Below, piece by piece: positions 35,909 to 46,440 of a stretch of 64,000 nucleotides of DNA. The DNA lies in assembly GCA_022606135.1 (NCBI GenBank), contig JABYQN010000001.1, positions 744,001 to 808,000 of the forward strand. The letters are read 5' to 3'. The notes beneath the pieces were generated by a model. The model searched no databases and was not told the DNA's origin. It saw nothing but the letters and a program-made list of their open reading frames with translations. Numbering within the stretch: position 1 is the first letter of the stretch; each line of letters opens with the position of its first letter. The DNA is from Fomes fomentarius (lineage: Eukaryota > Basidiomycota > Agaricomycetes > Polyporales > Polyporaceae). The translations under genes were made by a program, and so were the position numbers.

Positions 35909-37426
35909 ATGCAGCTCGCGTCGTCCGGACTGCGCGCCCTCAAGGGCGGGCAGGCCCATCTGTTCCCGCCTGGAGGCGGCCAATCCTCGCGCTCGATACA
36001 CATCCCTGCGTCCGCACCTCGACCTCAAACCCAGCCTACCAGCACGGCGCAGGCAGTTTTTAGACACACTCGAACTCTCATATCGCGCTTTGTAGCGCAC
36101 CTCACAACACCTGGGACGCTGCGCACGCCCATCCATGCAGCAGCACCGAGTGCTCGCCGCGCCGTCCATATGTCGGCGGGTCGCCTGCCGACCATCCAGG
36201 ATAGACTCTCATTCCCTGCCCGGCAGATCCTTTCCAAGCCGCTTGCGGTACCCTTCTTGCCTCGCCCACCTGCCGTGCCCCGCCATATAGCTCAGGTCGG
36301 CCTTGGAACGGCACGCAACTTTTCGAGCGGCCGCCCTATCTTCCAGCATCTCATCGAGAACGTCCCGGTGTACGCGCGCGCCTTCAATGAGGCCGATTGG
36401 GAAATCCGCATTGAAGAGGAGAGGCAGAGGCTGCGGATGGAGAAGCAGAAGGAGAAACGCGCAGCAAAGGAGATGAAGAAGGTGAAGGCCCCTCTCCGCT
36501 CCCTCAAGCAGAACATTGTCGCGACTCCGGCTGCGAGCACCGCTGACTCACAGAAGGAAGAACTCGAGCACTACTTCCCCATTTCCGTCGTTCCCGAGGT
36601 CATCACCCACCTCCTCATCCCGCTCGCGCCTACTCCGACGTCGCGGCTTCCCTTGCCCCTTAATCCTCCCTCCACGTCTTCGGCTCATCCGTTGTTGCCT
36701 CTGGACATGATCACTTCCATGCACGCCTCACATCGCACGCATGGCTTGAGGGTTTCGACAGTATTCGCGCGGCTGGACACGGCTCGAGTCTTTGACGACC
36801 CTGGCGTACACTGCACCGCACGCGGGGACCCGAGTGGCCTGTGTACCATCCTTGAAGTGCGCTTCGAAGGATGGACGGCCAGCAAGGTGCGCGGAGTGCT
36901 CGGTGAAGCAGGGACAGGCTGGTGCGTACTTGAAGAAGTCTGGCACGAGCAAGAACGCGCAGAGGCAGAGGCCATAGACGAGGCTCTCGAAGCACTCAGC
37001 GCCAGCGAAACGGAGAGCGTCTCCAACATGTCGCTCTCAGGGCTCTCTGATATCAATGGCAGCTGGGGCTCGAGCACGCATGGGATTGACCCCGCGCAGT
37101 CTTTCGTCCTCCCTACACTCGACTTCTCCGCGTCCTTCCCGGCTCAACCCTGGTCTTCACCTGCGTCGGCCGCACCGGCTACTCACCCGACACCACTGTC
37201 CGACCTCGAGTTCCACAACGCGTGGTCGCAGCTTGAAGCAGACCGACCTCGTACGAGCTCGCCTGGCAGCTGGTCCGACGTGGAGTCTGACGTAGGCTCA
37301 GCGGTGGACTCGGACTGGTTTGAGCTGAACAGTGGGTCGTCGACGAACGACCGTTGGTTCGGATTCAGTTCGCAGTTCTCGGAAAGGATGGGTAGCTCGG
37401 ATGGGCCCCGGGAAGACGTCTTCTGA
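35909..37426 (+). CDS. Conserved-looking protein with mitochondrial-type N-terminus, unknown function
   Basis: A single exon of 505 residues. The N-terminus is rich in Arg, Ser and Ala and nearly free of acids for about 130 residues, as in a mitochondrial presequence. Then comes a conserved-looking core: ARNFSSGRPIFQHLIENVP near residue 135, YARAFNEADWEIR, and a Lys/Glu-rich helix (RLRMEKQKEKRAAKEMKK) near residue 175. A globular part around residues 215-345 contains HYFPISVVPEVITHLLIPL, STVFARLD and CTILEVRFEGWT. The last 150 residues are Ser/Asp-rich and disordered. I know this type of protein only as an uncharacterised basidiomycete protein. It is upstream of the MYND cluster and unrelated to it. 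The gene model is straightforward. Confidence 0.85.
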   Translation: MQLASSGLRALKGGQAHLFPPGGGQSSRSIHIPASAPRPQTQPTSTAQAVFRHTRTLISRFVAHLTTPGTLRTPIHAAAPSARRAVHMSAGRLPTIQDRLSFPARQILSKPLAVPFLPRPPAVPRHIAQVGLGTARNFSSGRPIFQHLIENVPVYARAFNEADWEIRIEEERQRLRMEKQKEKRAAKEMKKVKAPLRSLKQNIVATPAASTADSQKEELEHYFPISVVPEVITHLLIPLAPTPTSRLPLPLNPPSTSSAHPLLPLDMITSMHASHRTHGLRVSTVFARLDTARVFDDPGVHCTARGDPSGLCTILEVRFEGWTASKVRGVLGEAGTGWCVLEEVWHEQERAEAEAIDEALEALSASETESVSNMSLSGLSDINGSWGSSTHGIDPAQSFVLPTLDFSASFPAQPWSSPASAAPATHPTPLSDLEFHNAWSQLEADRPRTSSPGSWSDVESDVGSAVDSDWFELNSGSSTNDRWFGFSSQFSERMGSSDGPREDVF

Positions 37427-37618
37427 TGCACGAATTGTCTAAGTCTCATTTGTATCTTCACCTCGTGTGGATGATATCCGCGCAACACGCTCATTATTGC
37501 GGTCCCATTCTGTATCGTAGCTTGATTAGGAAGGAATACATACGATGTATCATGCCTTTTATGCCCTTGTTATGGTGTTAGAGCGGTCACCGGAGTATGT
37601 ATGAGCGAGCACACTTAC
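37427..37618. other. Short tail-to-tail intergenic gap
   Basis: 192 bases between the stop codons of two convergent genes, so their 3' UTRs probably overlap. Confidence 0.6.
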
Positions 37619-38686
37619 TCATTCGTATAGCTGAGTCCTGAAGAGACAGAAATGAGTCTTGATAGCCAACCCAGAAGCCAACGGACCGATGGTCTTGGTC
37701 AGCCGGTTATTCTCCGCATCCCAGTCCCATACAATCCTCTCGAAGCTCCACGTCTTTGTCTTCTTGTTTTTGCGGTACACACCTGGCCAGGGCAGTTCCT
37801 CTGCAGGATCGTCCGGAGTCTGAAACAGGTATCCGGAGCTCGCAGCGCCAAGCAATAGGTCGACGTAGTTGTCAAACGCCTTCTGCGTGAGCTCGTTCTT
37901 CGGGTCGTCCAGGACGTGGCGCACCTTCAGGCGGAAGATGGGGTACTTTTGGTGCGTGATGACCGCCGCGCCGTTGATGACGATGATCGCGGGGACAAAC
38001 CCGAGGAAGTTGGGATCCGCATCGGGAACGAGACGCGTTCGAATCGACTGCGCGACACAGTAGTTCTTCAGTTCACCCCAGGCTGGCGAAAGGTGCGCGT
38101 GAGTCTTGCGATCCTCGATGGCCGCGTTCCCCAAATTGAACTCCGTGGCCGGGCTGCCATACCTCCAATCTTCCGGGGTGATCTCGTTCTTGGCGGCGTG
38201 GAGGTAGAACACGACGGCCTTGGACGGGTCGAGGAGCGTTTGGTCTGCGCCTGCGGGGTAGAGAACCGCGTTTGCAAGCGTCGTGAGCGTCCATACGTGC
38301 GCGTCCGTCCAGCGTCTCATCGCGCTCGCGAGCGTGACAGTCGTTGGGTAGCCCAGCTTCTTATGGCATTCGCAGAGATCCACGTTTACGGCAACAGCGT
38401 GTCTTGATTCCGAGCGGCATACGAATCTTTGAACGGCGCGCGTTGACGCGTTGAAGGAGGCGTTGAACGCGTCGAGAAGAGGTGGGACTTACTTGTGTTT
38501 GGGCCACCCGGCTTGCTGACACTCCTTGCTACAGTACCGTGATATCCCGCATCCCCCGCAACGCTTCAACTTGCCCTTCAAGTCGCCTTCGCCCTTCCCG
38601 CATGTGTCACAGCGAACTAGAGATGGGACGTATGAACGGATGACGTTCGAGTCGGACATGAACTGGAGGATATTCGAGTCGGACAT
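37619..38686 (-). CDS. MYND zinc-finger protein, paralogue A
   Basis: Two exons on the minus strand: 38686-38493 and 38402-37619, giving 325 residues. Exon 1 carries the MYND finger near residue 25: CDTC, then KLKRCGGCG, then RYCSKECQQAGWPKH. The intron lies inside the Lys codon right after the finger. Exon 2 encodes the shared C-terminal domain: LGYPTT, WTLTTLANAVLYPAG, FNLGNAAIEDRKTHAHL, NFLGFVPAIIVING, FDNYVDLLLG and KTKTWSFERIV. MYND fingers mediate protein contacts with proline-rich partners; the C-terminal domain has no known role. The last zinc-ligand Cys of the MYND consensus (His-x3-Cys) is absent here after the splice. The first 54 bases contain a duplicated MSDSN start, so either Met may be used. 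Divergent from paralogue B. Confidence 0.88.
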
Positions 38687-39107
38687 GGTGGATCAGTCCA
38701 AGGCGTCTGGTCTCGGCTGCATCTCTACATAGGTCAGTCAGTAGCCGTCTCAACAGCTGAATACTGAACTTCTTCTTGGATTGAAGCATTGGGTCATCAA
38801 GCACACAAGAGCTGGATTCCAGTGAGCGTGGTGAGAATCGATACATAAGACGCAGGTCAGGCATCGTTCTTGACTGGTTTTTGGCAATCTCAGAAAAATG
38901 CCTCTGGATCATATGTTATCTCCTTTCTATCGCAGCTACTCACCCGTTTCCTCAGATTGACTCTGATAGTCTCTCTCCCTCAAGACAATCGGTCCTTTGC
39001 CAGAAAAAGACCATGCGGCCAACACGCGGCCAGCCACGGTGGCTACTATCCTCTCGACACATACTAATTTCCAATTGGGCCCTATCCTAACCATTGCCAG
39101 TGCAACA
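38687..39107. promoter_or_regulatory. Shared divergent promoter of MYND paralogues A and B
   Basis: 421 bases between the two start codons. No strong TATA box; a pyrimidine-rich tract precedes paralogue B. Confidence 0.45.
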
Positions 39108-40158
39108 ATGGACAACCGAGTCGAAGATATCGCCTTCCCCCTGCCGCACGACTTTACCCGCTGCCACAACTGCGGGGGCGACACCCGGCACAAGCTCAAA
39201 CGATGCTCAGGATGCGAGATGGTCTTATACTGCAGCAAGGAGTGTCAGCGGAAAGCCTGGCCAACGCACAAGTAAGTCTTTCTCTCTCGCTGTTTCCTGC
39301 CCATCTTGATCTCGAGCGTTCCCATTGCTCGTCCCCTCGTTAAGACTCGGCTGCCGCCACAATTCCAAGAAGAATGCGACGGGCGCGGGCGTCGAAGACC
39401 CTTCTTCACCGCCTGCAAGTCCGAATCCTGCGCAGATCTTGCGATCGATGGGCTTCCCGACACCGGTCTCCTTCGCACACAGACTCAAAGATTGGGCCGA
39501 AGCGCACCGATGGTCGTTCACGACCATGACAAAGGCGGCCGTCCTGCTCGACGGTGACCCCGACGCGCTGCAGCTCGAGTCCAGCACTCCCCCGCTAATG
39601 GTGTACACCATCAGCCCAGCCCAATCTGCCTACCCCACTCCAGCGAACGCCTTCCGGATCGAGTCCATAGGTCTGATGCACTCTGAACAGCTTCATACGA
39701 TCAGTCGCTGCCCATCGCTGCAGAGGGCGTGGGAGGAAGGAGAGCTCGGGCGGAAGGAGATGGACGCAAGTTTCCGACAGGACGGCGACCCTGCATTTGC
39801 CGGTGTCATCTCTGTCGTCTACCACCTCAAGGACACCGACATGGTCGTGCACAATCAGCACCCCGTCTGGCGCGCACGCAGGAAGCCTGACGAACGAACG
39901 CGTGCGTTGCTGCTGGATGTGCTGACATTGTGCAAAGGGTGCATCAACGCTGGCACTTCTATGCGTCCACTGGATGGGTACAGCCATATACCTGTTCCAG
40001 GAACGATGGTGCGTTCGAAGAAAACGTGGTCGTGGACGCCGCTCCATCCAGCAGGACTCGATATGTGGGACTATACCGCGCTGTCCCTTCCGAACATCTA
40101 TCGCGTCAAAACTGGATTGTCTCCAACGGCTATATTCCGACGATTCGCAGAATTGTGA
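39108..40158 (+). CDS. MYND zinc-finger protein, paralogue B
   Basis: Two exons: 39108-39271 and 39345-40158, giving 325 residues. The finger is CHNC, KLKRCSGCE, YCSKECQRKAWPTHK, and the spliced sequence continues LGC, which restores the final Cys of the consensus. The start at 39108 leaves a short leader before the finger, as in the other paralogues; an upstream in-frame ATG at 38997 was not used. The C-terminal domain has MGFPTPVSF, HRWSFTTMTKAAVLLDG, SLQRAWEEGELGRKEMD, FAGVISVVYHLKD, LLLDVLTLCKGC, IPVPGTMVRSKKTWSWTPL. Convergent with paralogue C, 489 bases away. Intact and probably functional; role unknown. Confidence 0.88.
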
Positions 40159-40647
40159 CAGTGGTATGTCTTTCTAATCACGATATAGCGATATGCTCAG
40201 GTTTGGCTCGGTGGGTTGCAATTGATGCGCAGCAGGTCATGCGCCTTTCAAGCTCTTGTTGTATTAGTATCCGACCTTCGTGGACTCGCCAACTTCCTAT
40301 ACTACCACCGCTCGACTCCGCTATGCGGCCTGGCCGCGGCATGAGGCACGCCACCCAGTACGTTGGCCGCTATGTGTGATTTACCGTCATTTCTCGTGTA
40401 TCGAAGAATCAAAGATAAGCTGACTGTATCTACTACGAGGACGGGAAATGTGGTGTGTAGGGACGAGCTTGCGTACAAAATGGTGACTTGTGCTACAATG
40501 CATGGAATGATGGGACGTTTTGGCGTACAGAATGGACTGACTGACATCTTGGTACCAGAACATTGATAACGCAGCTGTGGGGATGCTCTTCAGGACGGCG
40601 ACGACGGACAATCGGTGCCCCTTACCGTGACATGAACGATCGGACGA
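40159..40647. other. Convergent intergenic region
   Basis: 489 bases between the stop codons of MYND paralogues B and C. Nothing recognised. Confidence 0.5.
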
Positions 40648-41677
40648 TCAGAGCGAAGTTACAAAGTCCATGAGGTGCGGTATACCCATCTTCGTCTTGA
40701 AGGTACACCTTCCGTCTAAGTCAATGCGCCGCCCTTCCCAGTCATCGAAGAGCGGCGTCCACCCCCACTCCCTCCGACTCTTCTTCACCACCCGTCCAGG
40801 AACCGCGAACGCAGGCGAGTCGACCCTCCTCAACGGAAGTCCCCTTGAGGTATGCTGGGCACATAGGCGCATGAAGTCGAGGAGCGCATCGTGCGTCGAC
40901 GGCTGTCGCACGAGCTCCGGGTCGCGCGTCCGATATATGGGCAGGGGGCACAGCATGACATGGATCGTGCCCTTCACGGTGAATAGGACCGACAGGAGGC
41001 CGACATATCGCGGGTCGTTCTTCTTCTTCATCAGAGCCTCGAGCTCCGGATACCGTGGGCAAGCGTCGCCCGACAGTGCCACGATGTTCGGATTGGCCTT
41101 GACGAGGCCGTCGCAGGGGTTGAGGGCCCACCGTTCGATTACCCAGGCATTTCCCGGGTTGGGGTACGGGACCTTGATGGGACTGACGGTGATATTCATG
41201 CAGATTGGGGCGGTGGCGGACATGACACGCTCGATACCTCCTGGTACCAGGAACACCGCTGCATTGATGAAGTGGCCGAATGCCCATTGATGCATTTGCC
41301 GAAATCGTGCAATAGAGAGATACGTGAGGTGAACTCGTCGATGCGGCTTGATAGCTGGAATGGGGAAGGAACGGGTCCGGATATGATGTCCGACGATGGA
41401 ATCTCGACTCGTACACTTTGCTCGGATGGCTTCATACGACACATTGGCCTGTCTCACGTGTTCAGTATCAGTAAGGAGGTATGAGAAATTCAACTCACTT
41501 GTGCATTCTCCACGCTAATCTCTGGCACTCTTGGTTACAGTACAGGATGACCGAGCATCCGGCGCATTTCCTGAGCTTCTTCCCTTGTGATTCCCTTGCT
41601 CCACATTGAGCGCATTCACCAGGAGTCAAGTTAGATACGACATCGACTACATCAAGCTCGGCTTTGGGATGGCTCAT
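40648..41677 (-). CDS. MYND zinc-finger protein, paralogue C
   Basis: Two exons on the minus strand: 41677-41499 and 41452-40648, giving 327 residues. The finger is CAQC, KLRKCAGCS, YCNQECQRLAWRMHK. The intron is only 46 bases and sits at the same codon as in the other paralogues. After the splice the sequence reads QANVSYEAIRAKC, so the final His-x3-Cys ligand is missing. The C-terminal domain includes FGHFINAAVFLVPGG, INMNITVSP-like strands, RYVGLLSVLFTVKG, LLDFMRLCAQHTSRG, FAVPGRVVKKSRREWGWTPL. The Met at 41677 was chosen because it matches the short leaders of the paralogues; the frame is open to 41755. Intact; function unknown. Confidence 0.86.
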
Positions 41678-42444
41678 TTGAAGACGAGAGGTGGCGATGT
41701 GAATAGTAGTAGGAAAGAAAGCGTGCTGTGTCGGCGTGGACCAGCGGTTGACCATACTATATGCGCCGCAAAGCTCAAATACTATGACGCCACGGCGGTT
41801 CTAACTTCTACGTCTTCGATCTCTTGCCGACTCTTACTTACCGGCCGTACCGAGGATCCCGGGGTCGCTGTAAGTGTAGTATTTGCCGGATCTACTGCTT
41901 CGTCATTGGAGTTATACAGGACAACCAAGTTTCCTCTACCTCTTCGAAACATCGCAACAAATGCTGTTCAAGAGAAGAACCCCAGCGTTGCGTCACTCTA
42001 CTACGGAAAAGGTCAACCGTAGGCCTGTCAGGTACTACGTGGTAAAACCATCGTTCCAGCTCATGTCGCACATGTCAACGTTGATACTAACTCCATCCTG
42101 CTAGTTGAACCCTCACGCCTTCTGCCATATGGTCGTGGGCTACTTGTCACACATCGCGCTTGGAGCTGCTATGCACGCCTAGGTATACGCGCACATGTGG
42201 GCGATTGCAGCACCGTCGAACACTCTAGGCATATGCATCATCTGTGCGGACGGAACTATCCGTCAAGACTACGAACCTGCTACGGCAATCCGGATCGGCA
42301 GAGATGGCATTGAAGACCCTACCGCGGGTCCAACTCTAGATCTGCCGTAGAGGAATACAGAGCCACTTGTGCTGTAGAAGCCGGGCAACGTGGTACCAAT
42401 TCGGATACAAACTTTGTCGATCATCTACCTTCCTCTCACGTTGA

Positions 42445-42754
42445 TTCGAAGGTTCGAATCCTGCCGCTTATCCTGTATCTTCATTTACAAAGAGTCAAAA
42501 AAAGACAAGAAGGACGTTTTCTAGCTCACACCCCACCTATTAGTGGACATATCCATGAACTGTCCGGGATACTCATCTACTCAACTTGAATTCAGTGCGG
42601 AACGGCACAGGCGCAAACCCGTGGCCACGACCATGGTCCGTGATACACTAATCAATTGCAAACACTGAGAAGTAACCTACACCCGTCACAATATCTTGAA
42701 CAACGTAAGGAGCTCCCAAGGCAGCAGGTCCGTCGTTCGTTGTGCGCCGTCATA
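42445..42754 (+). repeat. Inverted duplication 1, left arm
   Basis: The reverse complement of this segment is found at 44175-44645. Shared blocks in order: CGAATCCTGCCGCTT (CTGCTGCTT in the other arm), GGACATATCCATG, ACTCAACTTG, GCAAACCCGTGGCCAC, GGTCCGTGATACA, CAATATCTTGAACAACGTAAGGAG, CCAAGGCAGCAGGTCCGTCGTTCGTTG. The arm covers the last codons and the downstream flank of MYND paralogue D. Confidence 0.75.
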
Positions 42755-43666
42755 GATGGGTCTGATGCACCGTTCGGGGAGCCGTTCCCATCTCCACGAC
42801 TTTTTCGACCGCGACTGCACCAAACGTCCCACCTCAGGCTCTGCTTTCGTGCGGTCTTCAGCCTTGCGAATGACATAACCCCCAGCGATGGCATTTGCGC
42901 ACACTTGGATCAGATCTCCAAACGCAGCCCGTGTCGGTTCGTCCGCATATGAGTCGCGGACGTGTCGCACGCTCAGGCGGTAGAGGAAGAACTTGGAGAG
43001 CGGGACGAGGCCAACTACGCCCTCGATAACAAGCGCGGTGAGCAGTGCACCGGCAAATGAGGGCCCTACAGCTCCGTCTCTGCGAATCTCCTCGTTCATC
43101 GCCCTGCAATCCCGCATTGCGTCCTCCCATGCATCACGAAGATAGTCATGGGAGTCTTTGTGGGTTATGCGGGTCTGCATGAGTCGGAATGCGGACGCGG
43201 GATTGCCGGAGTCTGTGTGTTTCTCCGGCTGGAGTTGCAGCACGCATGCTCGAGAATTCTTCAGGACGAACTCCCACCCTCCTGCGCGGTATACTGCGGC
43301 ATTGACAACAGTGGTGAGCGACCAATAGTGTGTTGCGATCCATTCGTTGAGTGTCTGTCTCAGCGCAAGAGGAGTAGCGTAACCCAACCCGTTGAGAGCC
43401 TGAGGTCTCAGACGGCACATCTGTCTGGATTGTCATCGACATCGGTCAGTTCGTGGACAGCGCATGAACTGCGGCACAGTGCACTGAGTGGCTCACTTGT
43501 GCACAGGCCACGCGGCCTTTTGACATTCCTTGCTGCAATACTTGACCACCGAGCAGCCGGCGCAGCGCTTCAGCTCACGTTTGTGTGTGACTTTGCAGCA
43601 GTGTTCACAGTATGTCACTGGGGTGTCGGTGGGGTCGTACCCGTCGGCGACCGTGAGGCTGGACAT
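42686..43666 (-). CDS. MYND zinc-finger protein, paralogue D
   Basis: Two exons on the minus strand: 43666-43497 and 43424-42686, giving 302 residues. The finger is CEHC, ELKRCAGCS, YCSKECQKAAWPVHK, and the splice adds QMC, giving the complete MYND ligand set. The C-terminal domain has LGYATPLALRQTLNEW, HYWSLTTVVNAAVYRAG, FRLMQTRITHKDSHDYL, SFAGALLTALVIEG, FGDLIQVCANAIAGG, RSKKSWRWERLP. It ends LPWELLTLFKIL. The Met at 43666 begins MSSLTVADGYDPTDTPVTYC; an upstream Met at 43720 is less likely. Its 5' two-thirds is duplicated in inverse at 50.85-51.54 kb, and its 3' end is duplicated in inverse at 44.2 kb. It is the source, or a close sister, of both copies. Confidence 0.88.
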
Positions 43667-43860
43667 GGTGGTGGTCGAGTGATATGTCGTGATGATCGGG
43701 TCTTCGTGCGCACGTCTCAAAGCCCTGGACGCCGAGAAAAAGAAAGAACAATGGGTGGAAAGACAATGGGCATATATCTAAGCTTCATGTTAGGTGCGGA
43801 TGATAGGAAAGGATCAGCGAGTTACAAAGGAAGGCGGGTGGAACGACTAATTTGACAAAT
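43110..43860 (-). repeat. Inverted duplication 2, left arm
   Basis: Covers the promoter, exon 1, the intron and half of exon 2 of MYND paralogue D. Its reverse complement is present at 50850-51536 with high identity, including non-coding blocks such as CCACCCATTGTTCTTTCTTT and TTTGTAACTC. Confidence 0.85.
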
Positions 43861-44174
43861 GAGTCAACTCAGGTAATTACTGTTGTTTTTAAGATCGTCT
43901 CACCTGCCTCACAACGCCTGTAAGAAGCCAGTATCCGTTATGCAATGTAAATGATTGGCGTACGTACGCGACGAGTTAGCTACACCTCGATACCCAACAC
44001 TCTCAACGACTGCACGAATCCATCGCGTGTGTTCTTCGCCTCTAGCAGCTCGAAAGTCTTGATCCCGACGTTCTTCTCTTTCCTAGCCTTGAAGCTCTCC
44101 AAGACCGTGACTTCCAACTTTGGTGTAAAAGTCGTGTCGACGAGCTCAATCCTTGCCAGTTGCGTGCAAAGAGG

Positions 44175-44645
44175 ATCCCGGCGCTCAACGAACGACGGAC
44201 CTGCTGCCTTGGGACCTCCTTACGTTGTTCAAGATATTGTGACGAGTGTAGGTCAAGACTTGGGCTTGTGGCTCGATCGTGACAACTGTCCTGATGGGAA
44301 TCGCATAGGACTAGCATAAGCAATACATCATGATCCCAAATACGTCTCTAATCCCATCACATCTAGGGCATGGACGATCTATTTGACAGCATGATCACTA
44401 GTGTTTGCAATCTATTTATGTATCACGGACCACGGTTGTGTAAGTGGCCACGGGTTTGCGTCTGTCACATTCCCTACCCCACTGGCACTGGATACAAGTT
44501 GAGTATCAGGCCGTCACAGGATAGTCCATGGATATGTCCATTAGGTAGGCTGTAAGCTAGAACACGTCAGTTCTTCTGTCTTTTTTACTCTCTGTGAATG
44601 GAGATACGGGTATGACAAGCAGCAGGATTCAAACTTTCGAATCAC
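44175..44645 (-). repeat. Inverted duplication 1, right arm, with a MYND gene tail
   Basis: Inverse copy of 42445-42754, enlarged by about 100 bases inserted near 44250-44390. On the plus strand, 44181-44243 still encodes the last 20 codons of the MYND C-terminal domain (TDLLPWDLLTLFKIL then TGA). No MYND sequence is recognisable upstream of it, so this is only a gene tail. Confidence 0.75.
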
Positions 44646-44875
44646 AAGTAGCTTTGTATTCGTTCCTCCATATATGTAAGAGTTGGACTAGCGGTAGGGT
44701 CTTCGATGCATGCTACCTCGGCCGATCTCGATTGCCGTAGGAGGTTCTTTGTATACGAGGTCTCCAGATAGACCAGCACAACGTCGTCAGACGGCCAGTG
44801 AGACAAAGTGAGAAGGAATTGAAAGTGAGTGAAAGTGAGTGAAAATGAACGCAAGTGTTATTGTTCACTTTACTT

Positions 44876-44893
44876 TGAAGTTAAATAACTTCA
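44876..44893. promoter_or_regulatory. Inverted repeat upstream of SPT3
   Basis: TGAAGTTA, two bases, TAACTTCA: perfect 8-base arms, 114 bases before the SPT3 start codon. It could be a dimeric factor site. No known factor is assigned. Confidence 0.35.
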
Positions 44894-45006
44894 GTGAGCT
44901 TAAGTAAGGAAAGTTGGCTTAACGGAAGTGAGAATGTGAACCGTCTCTTATATCGTTTCACTCCTCTCCCATCATCCTCGACCCTGCCCTCGACCCTCGG
45001 CGCACC

Positions 45007-46238
45007 ATGGCGACGACGACGAAGAAGACAAACGCATCTGAAACGTCTGGACACAGGGAGTATAAATACTCTCAAGAAATCTCGCAAATGATGTTCGTCT
45101 TTGGCGAGGTGCAGGACCCAAACCCGGAGACGGTCAATCTAGTCGAAGACATCGTTCGTAGTCAGGTAATCGAGCTTGTGAGTCTTACTCTCTCTGAAAT
45201 CACTTCGTGGGTCGTACTCTTTGTGAAATTGTTTCGCGGGGCGCTGAAAGGGCGAGATGTTCCTTAGATTCTCCAAGCTCGTGCACTCGCAAACCGGCGA
45301 GGCGCACGACATCTCTCTGCCGAAGACCTTATCTTCCTCATCCGCCATGACCGCGCGAAGGTCAACCGTCTCAGAACATACCTCTCGTGGAAGGACGTAC
45401 GGAAGCACGCGAAAGACTCGGACGGTCAGGCAGGTGCAGGCATAGACTCGGTGGAGACACTCGAGGATGGTGCAGACGGTGAGTGGCTGCGGCACGCACC
45501 GTACTCTATGAGCCAACGTTCCCCTCCCCTCTCACCTCCTACTCCACACGGTCTGTAGAAAAGCTCACCGCGAAGGCGCAGAAGATTACGATCAAGCTCC
45601 CCTGGGAAATCATGACGATGTTCTCCGACGTCCTGCCAACGGACGACGAAGAGGACGAGGACGACATCGAGGCGCACGAAGCCTCGATCCTGCGACTCAA
45701 GGAGGCCGACGACGCAACACGCGAGATGACGCGCGAGGAGTACCAGCACTACTCGGACTGCCGGCAGGCGTCGTTCACGTACCGCAAGGCGAAGCGCTTC
45801 AAGGAGTTCCTCAACCTCCCTCCCTCGCTCGACTTCAAGACCGGGGACGACACCGTCGACATCGTCGGCTTCCTCGCGTTCGAGATGGTCCGCGCGCTCA
45901 CGATTGCGGGCTTGGAGGTGAAGAAGTCGCTCGAGGACGCGTACCTGCGCGATGCCCCGCACCATGGGTCGTCGCCCCTCCTGGGCAAGCGGAAAGCGCA
46001 GTTGGGGTTGGGAGCGGACGCGAAGAGGATGCGGAGGGAGGAGAGCCCGGAGCATGAGGATCAGCCGTTGCCTGTGTGTTCACTGTTCCTCCCCCCTCCG
46101 GAAGCTAGGACTGCGTTGCGTCCTGAGCACATGCAAGATGCGTTCGCGCGGATGCAGGGCGACTGGTCGCAGCGGCGTTCTGCGGGCATGCGCAATTTCA
46201 GAGGCGGGCTCATTCGGACTACAGTTAGTCTCATCTAG
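45007..46238 (+). CDS. SPT3: SPT3-like SAGA subunit
   Basis: Three exons: 45007-45177, 45268-45478 and 45559-46238, giving 353 residues. Spt3 is the SAGA subunit that contacts TBP through two histone folds. The first half reads [40 protein letters not shown] and [20 protein letters not shown], then [17 protein letters not shown]: the very conserved first histone fold. The third exon carries the second fold ([59 protein letters not shown]) and the end [16 protein letters not shown]. An acidic run and a basic linker ([13 protein letters not shown]) fall between. Length fits the family. Tail-to-tail with DDI1, 202 bases apart. The call is firm. Confidence 0.95.
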
Positions 46239-46440
46239 ATCGAATGTTAGAATCCTGTATATCTGGGACCATCGTTGCTCGAGTTTTGTATATGTTGCGT
46301 GTGTATTGTCTATCGTTTGTCTACTGCATGTACTGTACTATAGCTTGTTTATCACCACTGCATTGCGTCTAATATACATGTTACATTGGTTTGGTTACAT
46401 CATGACTGCAAGTCCGCTTTTTGCCCAAGAAACGCTGCCG

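Larger units (their letters stand above)
43861..45006. other. Region between MYND paralogue D and SPT3
   Basis: Holds inverted duplication 1, right arm, and the SPT3 promoter. No gene found. The 44800-44860 part has a repeated GTGAGTGAAA motif, followed by the palindrome at 44876-44893. Confidence 0.5.

Noticed and set aside
42440..42475. tRNA-like B-box (GGTTCGAATCC)
   Set aside because: The T-arm motif is good, but no A-box, anticodon arm or pairing acceptor stem is found upstream. The motif lies in inverted duplication 1 and is altered in the other arm.
43148..43855. Plus-strand frame of 235 codons
   Set aside because: Antisense shadow of MYND paralogue D; the same shadow recurs opposite the inverted copy at 51.2-51.6 kb.
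45426..46055. Minus-strand frame of 209 codons opposite SPT3
   Set aside because: It is the shadow of the conserved SPT3 second histone fold on the other strand.
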